NCBI GenBank assembly: GCA_015680685.1
Contig: MNCI01005835.1
Location: 948,311 to 1,012,310 of the forward strand
Origin: Gnetum montanum
Lineage: Eukaryota; Streptophyta; Gnetopsida; Gnetales; Gnetaceae
DNA length: 64,000 bases
Direction: 5' to 3'
Below, one piece after another: positions 57,501-64,000 of this stretch. The notes below the pieces were generated by a model, which was not told where the DNA came from, did not search any database, and saw nothing but the letters and a program-made list of their open reading frames with translations. Both the position numbers and the translations under genes were made by a program. Numbering within the stretch: position 1 is the first letter of the stretch; each line of letters begins with the position of its first letter.

Positions 57501-59150
57501 CCTTTCCTAGAACCAAGATAGGCCAATACAACTATTGCCACAATGGATGAACAACCACGTTCTATTTTTAAGATTTCCTCCTTCCAACTCAATCGTGGGG
57601 GAGATGGCCATCCATGCTAACCATCAAATTGGCTTCTCAGTTTTTCTACTTTTTGTTTTTCATGTTTTTGATTTTACAAATTATTTATTTTACAAATTCT
57701 TGATTTTTCAAATTTTTCTAATTTTATACCATCTTTAGTACCTTTGAACTTTCTTGACTATTTTACATTTTCTTCTATATTTTGCTTTGTTTGGTTTGGT
57801 TTAAGTATGATATTTCCTCATTTTTACTAATAAATTTGCTTTATTGCCACAGTACACAGTGCAACTGTTGCTGTTTACTAATGATGGTTTGTGCTTAATG
57901 TGTGATTGTCGATGTCTAGTTTCTATTTTTGAATTCTGATGTCTAATGACTTTGACATGGCTTATTTTTCATGGAATAGGTAGTGAGTCCATGTCATCTG
58001 CCCATCCAATGAACTCTATGGTTTTTCTAGTTTTGTGAATTTAAGGTCCATTTTCATTAAAGAAACTTTTAATTAATTGATGACCTTGGTAGTTCCGGAA
58101 TTAGGAAGGATTCAAAGTTTTGTAAAGGGTGTGACTTTAAGAGGACTCAATACTCTTTGTACTCTTCTACTTACTTGAGTGCTTGTGTGTTTTTTCATGA
58201 ACTTCTTACCATTCCACACCAACCACTAATAGGAAGTCAAATAACATTGTTGCATGGTGTGGTTCCCATCTAGAAAAAATAATGAAAATTCAAAGCACAT
58301 CCCTTGGACATGAATAATTCCTTGCATGGTGTGGTTCCCATTTCAAAAAAAATAGTGGGAATTCAAAGCACACCCCTTGGACAAATAAATAGGCTACAAG
58401 CATTGGTTATGGGACTCAAACGACATGCACCTATGCTTAAAGGTCCCCTCTAACTAAGGCCATCTCTCTCACTTCTTACTTCTTTTTCCCTCTCTTTGTG
58501 GAATGGTGGTTTTTTTGTGGAAGCATTCCTATGTCTCGAGTGAGTGGATCGGTCTTAGAGTAGCAATGTGAAGTCACTGAAAGTGGCTGCTTTTGGTCTA
58601 GACTAAGGATGGAACTTCTCGAGTCATTTTAAATGTAAATTCCACAAGGGACTTCTTATGGGTTCAAGCTGGAACTCCATTCCACCTTCTCTATCATCCA
58701 CCCATGTTGCCATAACTCACCTCACTATCAAGTTCTATGTTATGCTCTATGTCTTGGTCTGATGTGTTGGGATTCTTGGGTAGATTCTTCTGGGTTGGTC
58801 CTTAACTTTTCATGACCATAGGGTCCATGGACTCTTTAGTAGAGGTTATGCAAGGGCAAAAAGGGCATGAGCTTAATTAGTTAAGGTTCCTTACCTTTAA
58901 CATCGCTACAATCCTATCTTTCACATATTCCATTGAGTACATTGCTCCGTGCTCCTTAATCTTTCATTTCATTCATCCACTATATCAAATTTTCTTCATT
59001 TTTCCAAATTTATGAGCTTAAACACCCTCTTCTCATGTTTTCATATTGTTCTTGGTTTTTTAAGCTTTCATTTGATCCCAATTTCATCCAAAAATTCCTT
59101 GTATTTTGAAAGTTTGATCCAAGTCAACAAAAGTCAATAGTGGTCAATGG
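57501..59150 (+). other. R6 post-integrase non-coding region
   Basis: Shares CTCCTTCCAACTCAATCGTG (57570), the hairpins and GCAATGTGAAGTCACTGA (58566) with the other elements. No coding sequence recognised. Confidence 0.5.
58256..58374 (+). other. Two tandem hairpins in R6
   Basis: Hairpin 1 (58256-58301): GGTTCCCAT/ATGAAAATT, partly decayed. Hairpin 2 (58328-58374): GGTTCCCA/TGGGAATT plus outer GGTGTG/CACACC. Confidence 0.6.
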
Positions 59151-59154
59151 CTAC

Positions 59155-59245
59155 ATCGAGAAGGCCTCATTGACATAACTGAGCACGTTGATGAGGCCCT
59201 GTTGATGAGGCCTTGTCGACGTAGTGCATACACACTATATATACC
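59155..59245 (+). promoter_or_regulatory. Internal promoter of R6 ORF3
   Basis: GAGAAGGCCTCATTGAC, GTTGATGAGGCCCTGTTGAT and GAGGCCTTGTCGACG repeat the box type of the R6 LTR (43746-43815), followed by CACTATATATACC at 59233-59245. Confidence 0.65.
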
Positions 59246-59287
59246 ATTGAGCACTTAGGAATTTTTTGCAAATTGCTCATAACACAT

Positions 59288-59710
59288 GGTGAGTTTTTGT
59301 AATTTTTCAAAGCTCAAAACCTTCCAGAGGTCATAACTTCCTAACCATCTATCCAAATCACTCTATTTTTTAATCCTACACTTACTGGAGGTAAGATCTT
59401 TATCATGGGGGCCACAAACCTTAAGGTTTCTAATGAAAAATTGATGAAATTTTTTAGAAATTTGTCTAACTTCCCCAAAGGGTTAATAACCTTAACAACA
59501 TATAAACATCAACTTTTTTGATAGTTAACCCTTCCAACAACCTTTGGGATGATTTATTAATGATAATACATAAATAAATGATGATTGAATTAATTAAATT
59601 AGCCATAATCACAACTTAGCCAAGTGTAACTATCCTTAAGAGATAAAGGTATCTCAAGTGCTTTAAAGTTACACAATGATTGCTAACCCATGGTCTTATT
59701 GTGATTACAG
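59288..59710 (+). other. Putative 5'-UTR intron of R6 ORF3
   Basis: Donor ATG|GTGAGT at 59288 and acceptor GTGATTACAG at 59710, directly before the ATG. Both match plant consensus. Length 423 nt. Confidence 0.55.
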
Positions 59711-62534
59711 ATGCCACTAAAACAAAAATGTCCATAGGAAGGAGAACCCTTGCAACCATGGGAGAAGTAGCCCAGAGTTAGAAGGGGCCAACAAGAACAA
59801 GGCCAATAATTACCAGAAGCAACCCATGCAACAGGACCTCTTCATGAGGAGCCCGAAGTGGAATCTATCCAACAAATTCCAAAAGAAGAAGTGTCAACAG
59901 AACAATCCCAAAGAAGAGAAGTGCCTGGACCTGTGCCAAAGCTTGAGGTCACTTTAACTCAAGCTTGCCTAGACATCATCAAGACCCGAGAGACCCAAAG
60001 ATCAGTTCTTTAAGAGATTAACTTTGGGCATTTTTAGAGAAATCTCTAGAGGATAACTACAAGCCTCTCCCATGTGGCCAGTCATCACATCCAGTGGGGA
60101 GTGGTATATGGGAGAGACATATCTCTTCTAAAGTAGCTGAAGGCCAAGGTCTATTGTCAAAATCAATGACATTCAAGCGTCTTATTTGGTAGAAGCTATT
60201 ACACAGGCACTTGGGTTGCTTGATACTAGAACACAGCTAGTTGAACTATCCATAAAAGGTAATCTTGAGGCCAAGAGGGAGTGGACTCAATGATGCTACA
60301 GGGTGGACCGTAAGGAGTATGGTGTGCTCACACCGGTGAAGCGAATTTACTTCAAGATTGCAGCCTATCACCTCAATCTAATGGGGAGGCCAAGCAAGGC
60401 AACCACCTTCTCTACCCGAGCATGCACCACTCTAAGTGGGAAATTTTCAGTTAATCTACCACAGCTAATCTACTTAGAGATGGAAAAGTGCTTCAAGGAG
60501 AATGAACGTGGAAGGAAGACCTTGCCCTTCTCGTGCCTCATCCAAACACTCTACAAGAGGGCAGGCATTGTTCGCTATTCTAATGATACCCTTAGGCATG
60601 CTTCCTTGGCCTCATTGTCAAAAATTATGAAAGATTAAATGCCAACTATAACCCAAGAAGAGGAGTAGCTGCCATCACCACCCACTTAGGAAACAATACC
60701 GAAGGCCCACATAGCCATTGGGCATCTGCGCAAAATCCAAGAATAGCTCTTAAGTAAACAAGAGCAACATGCAGGAACGAGTGGGATAGATCCATCTTTC
60801 TATCAACCAGCAATGAGTCACCTTAATGAGGTGGCCCAAATAGTTAACTAGATTGAAAAGGGTGGCCCAATCTTCATTGCCCAATGAATGTAGCTATTTG
60901 TGAGGTTGAATCCTAATGCTTGGGAGGTAACGGTGTCATTACTACAACACCATTTATTCCAAAAAATCTCTAGGAATGCCACCACTTTCTCAATGTGGTT
61001 GGAGGAAGGAAAAGGGGGGCAACTATCTTAGTGATGTAGCACCATGGGCAGGAGATAGTGGCTGAAGTGATGGCTAACCGTGTAGCAGAAGCATTGAATG
61101 CACCTACAGTGGCTGTACCAAATGTATCTATGATTCAAGATGTGTAGACGTCCATAGGTATGGTCAGCATGAAGGTAGATGCAGCCTAGCATGAAAAATT
61201 GCTGGAACGACTAGTAGGAACTGGGCAACCAACTTCAGACATCTTTAATCTTCTAGAAAAACATCACTGCAACCCAGTCAAAGCTACTTAACACAAGGGG
61301 CAAATGCATTATCCTAAAGGGGCAACTCCAAATAGCCCAAAAAAGAAACCAATGCTTGGCCACGGAGGTTGCCAAACTTCGTGCCTAACTTACGAATCCT
61401 ACAATCCTCAACCCAGCAATAACAAGAGACAAAGCTTTCAAATAGCTTCAAGAATGATTCCAAAAGGCTAAGAAGGAGGCAGTTATAGCCATCTTCAACT
61501 AGTCCATAGTTGAAGCAGAAATGCACTTAATCCAAAAGGACTTGGAATAGATGCATCAGGAGAATGAAGCCTTGACCACACAAAATTATCACCTACAAAA
61601 TGTTGATGCTCAAAAGGATCAAATGCAAAAATTTCTTCATCAATATTAGGAGCAACTTGCAATGGTGAATATTGAACTAAGGAGATTGGTTGCAGAAAAC
61701 CTCAATCTGTTAATAGAGGAAGTGTGTCCCTTGCATTAGAAATCCACCATCAAAATCACCACCTGGAAGAATTAGGCCCTCAAATTCAAGAAAGTGAAGA
61801 ATCACTGCAGGGCTCAAGTTGACCTATAGAAGAAAGTGAATGAAAAACAAATTTAGATGGTAAAGGAAAAACTAAATGAAGCCCTCTAGCAACTTCGTCA
61901 AGAAAGAGAAATGTGGTAGCCCATCATTGATGGGATCAATGCCTACAACAAAGTGGAGATTTTCTTGAAGGAGTTGCAAATCAAGGAAATGATAGAATAT
62001 ATGGAGTTAGCCAATCTTCTATATGCAAACTTAGTAATGTTGGCTGTCAAAAAGTCATGGTCAGAATTAGAACAACAAGTGGCTAACTCATATCTATTAT
62101 ATGAGGTAGAGTTCAAGCATCATAAAGGCACCAAGCAAAAGCTTGAGACTATAAACACTAAACTCAAAGTTCTTAGAGCATGATTTAGAGTCCAACAATC
62201 AATCACTAAGAACCTAGCTAGATAGATGAATGACTACCCAGAGCTGAAAGACATAGTCAGGGCATTCAACATTGAATGCAAACAATTTGCTACCTAGTTT
62301 TTCAATGCAAAGGAGTTATTTCTAGCAATCTTGTGTCCCTGGGATATACTTATTCCAACCCACATTAGGGAAGCTGCATGGATGGTGCATGATCCCAGGA
62401 GTAAGAAGGACAAAATGAAAGCACTACTAGATGCTTTCTACCTCCCACCTGAAGTCACAACAGCAATAGGACAACTACAGCCACCTCAACCACCACCTGT
62501 GCATGAAGCTGGTAAAGGTTCCTCGAAGCCTTAA
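59711..62534 (+). pseudogene. R6 ORF3: PF20167-like domain and coiled-coil protein, broken
   Basis: Starts MPLKQKCP after the acceptor. Blocks: a GEWYMGETYLF-like region near 60100, FSTRACTTLSGKFSVNLP and LPFSCLIQTLYKRAGI (60303-60580), coiled coil (about 61200-62200) with ELANLLYANLVMLAV near 62000, LCPWDILIPTHIREAAWMVH near 62330, and a Pro-rich end. Conceptual length is about 941 codons with one or more frameshifts. Domain order equals that in R1 and R3. Function unknown. Confidence 0.6.
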
Positions 62535-62795
62535 GAACCACCACTACCTAGGACCATCTGATCTTCTCCAACAAGCTTCACGCCATCAAGGAACTTGCTA
62601 TCCAATTTTGAAGAGTTGAGTCATGTTGTTCAATTTTGTATCCTAAACACCTTCATTTGTTGTAATGTGTGGATCCATACACTTAGACACTTCATTTTTT
62701 TTCAAGTCAATCAATTTGTTTTGTTTGAAGAAAAGTTAGTCAATAATCCCATACTTTCCCAATTTTGTAAAACAACTAAAGCATAAGTTTTCATT
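62535..62795 (+). other. R6 3' untranslated region
   Basis: Ends AAGTTTTCATTCAGT, the sequence that normally runs into the polypurine tract, but the tract itself is missing. Confidence 0.6.
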
Positions 62796-63578
62796 CAGTT
62801 GTTGCATTTATGACAATTAGAGATTGTAGTTGCAACAAAGCTCTTGTAATTTTTTCATTTGAAAGTTAAAATTTTTCCCTGAGTGCCCGTAGTAGGAGTC
62901 ATTGAGTGTACAGATCTTTATTCAAGCATTATTGTACCTAAGCATGACAATGTGTGTAGTAATAAAGACGAGCTTTCTGATAAACCTTGCAACACTTTGG
63001 ATAGATTAGCTATTTCAATTATGCATTCAATGTTTTTAATTATTTATTAAATGTTTTTCATTAGTTATTAAATATTTTCCAATTATTACATTAATGAAGC
63101 AATTAAGCCAGATAGATTACACACATAAGTATGATTGCTTCAAGCGTAACACGTATTCACTTGGTAATCTCAGCAGTGTTATTGCTTGGTACACCTAGTA
63201 GCGTAGTGCTTAGTCGCCCAATCGTAGATATGTGGGTTCAGGACGTGTATGAAAAGTAGGATCGGATGTTTATGTTAGGATTAGTCAAATGCTAGTTAAT
63301 TAGATAATTTAGATTAGTTAATCAAATTCCTTTTATCTACATTTTGAGCACTAAACTATAAAACACAAAATGATAAAAATTAGATGCCTCAGTTACACTT
63401 AACCATACCAACGAATGTCACAAGTGTAATTGGGAAGACAATGATTGACCTTAAGGCTAGATTCACTTCATAAAGGACTAACGCACCAAAAATGATAAAG
63501 TTTCTAAATTCGACCAAATTGCACGTGAACGCTTTGTGATTCATATGGTTGGGCACAAGGGTACCTCGTTGCTCATTA
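62796..63578 (+). repeat. R6 3' LTR, truncated at its 5' end
   Basis: Starts at TGTTGCATTTATGACAATTAGA, matching 5' LTR sequence near 43850, so the polypurine tract and about 130 bp of U3 with palindromic boxes and TATA are deleted. Ends GCTCATTA before GCAAG. Confidence 0.85.
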
Positions 63579-63583
63579 GCAAG

Positions 63584-64000
63584 GATGGTAGAAAAGTCTT
63601 AGAGAAGCATGTAATGGACATGGTTGTGGCCAAGAGCCATAACAAAGAGAAATCACATGTTGGGAAATCCATGCCTAAAGAATCAAAGATCTAATTAATT
63701 GAGCATGTATAGTTTGAAGCAGGAATGTAAAGAAAAGTGTCAAAACATACATTGGAAGTCACATTCTTTGATGCCTACTTGGAGGCAATCAAACATAAAT
63801 CCATTGTAACCAATGTGCATCCTAAGTATAACTTCACCATATTCTTGCAATTTACCTCATTAAAGATAAAGACACTATTGTAGACCTTTTTTCTATGGTC
63901 CATATTGAGTAATAACAAGGAATGGAAACTCAATGAGACCTACCTTTTTAGAGGGATAGACATTCTAAGGTCACAGTCAAGAGTATGGAAATCATCATCT
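63584..64000 (+). pseudogene. R5 ORF3, continuation
   Basis: After R6 a broken frame reads FFDAYLEAIKHKSI, then KEWKLNETYLFRG, homologous to LTQAYIDAIKSREL and NEWYLGETYLFW of R3 ORF3 in the same order and spacing. It runs off the window end. Confidence 0.6.

Larger units (their letters stand above)
43721..63578 (+). mobile_element. R6: decayed Tat/Athila-like element inserted in R5 ORF3, carrying nested R7
   Basis: Perfect target-site duplication GCAAG at 43716-43720 and 63579-63583. About 12.7 kb without R7. Order: 5' LTR, primer site, gag (split by R7), protease, RT, truncated RNase H joined to integrase, hairpins, internal promoter, intron, ORF3, truncated 3' LTR. Confidence 0.9.

Noticed and set aside
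1-64000. tRNA, rRNA or ordinary host genes
   Set aside because: None recognised on either strand; tRNA-like matches are only the retroelement primer sites.

Overview
This looks like an intergenic, repeat-filled stretch of a large seed-plant nuclear genome, most likely a conifer or other gymnosperm. I found no ordinary host gene, tRNA or rRNA. Nearly everything recognisable is a decayed retroelement. The best pointer to the organism is a Penelope-like element (7230-9480, minus) with both reverse transcriptase and GIY-YIG endonuclease remnants; from general knowledge, such elements (Dryads) are reported from conifers. The dominant elements are very large Ty3-type LTR retrotransposons with a primer-binding site matching tRNA-Asp, as in the Athila/Tat group. 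Two runs of N (32103-32934 and 50737-51424) are assembly gaps.

Layout, left to right. R1 (1-5260, plus) is the 3' part of a Tat/Athila-like element: post-integrase region, internal promoter, a third ORF (ORF3) and the 3' LTR. An unclassified AT-rich block (5261-7229) follows, then the Penelope-like element. A LINE on the minus strand is split: its 3' half is at 10105-11791 and its 5' half at 38471-40480. Splitting it is R2 (11792-38470), an LTR element with non-coding interior and an iMet-type primer site. R3 (15557-37114, plus, TSD TAAAG) sits inside R2. R4 (30232-37068, minus, TSD CTCGT/CTCAT) sits inside the 3' LTR of R3. The order of insertion is therefore LINE, R2, R3, R4. After unassigned sequence (40481-42639) comes R5 (about 42640 to past the window end). 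R6 (43721-63578, plus, TSD GCAAG) interrupts the ORF3 of R5, and R7 (46321-53468, minus, TSD AAGGT) interrupts the gag of R6.

The autonomous-type elements R3 and R6 show LTR, gag, protease, RT-RNase H, integrase, a long conserved non-coding region with hairpins, an internal promoter, ORF3, polypurine tract, LTR. All coding regions carry stops or frameshifts. ORF3 would encode roughly 900-945 aa: a domain resembling the 'putative plant transposon protein' family (PF20167-like), then a long coiled coil and a conserved C-terminus. R4 and R7 are deletion derivatives. They keep gag and protease, lack RT-RNase H-integrase, the internal promoter and ORF3, and carry an extra short segment with a conserved 60-nt intron-like sequence.

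The most interesting signal is regulatory. In R1, R3 and R6 the ORF3 is preceded by its own TATA-type promoter built from the same kind of family-specific palindromic boxes as that element's LTR promoter: GCGATATCGC boxes in R1, and GGCC-centred GTCAACGAGGCCTCRTTRAC-like boxes in R3 and R6. R5 has a further box type (TTGCAACGTCA). In R6 a consensus splice donor and acceptor define a 5'-UTR intron ending directly at the ORF3 ATG. This suggests an independently transcribed and spliced ORF3 gene whose promoter changes together with the LTR. A second cis signal is a hairpin between integrase and ORF3 whose arms covary between copies and which the non-autonomous R7 retains.
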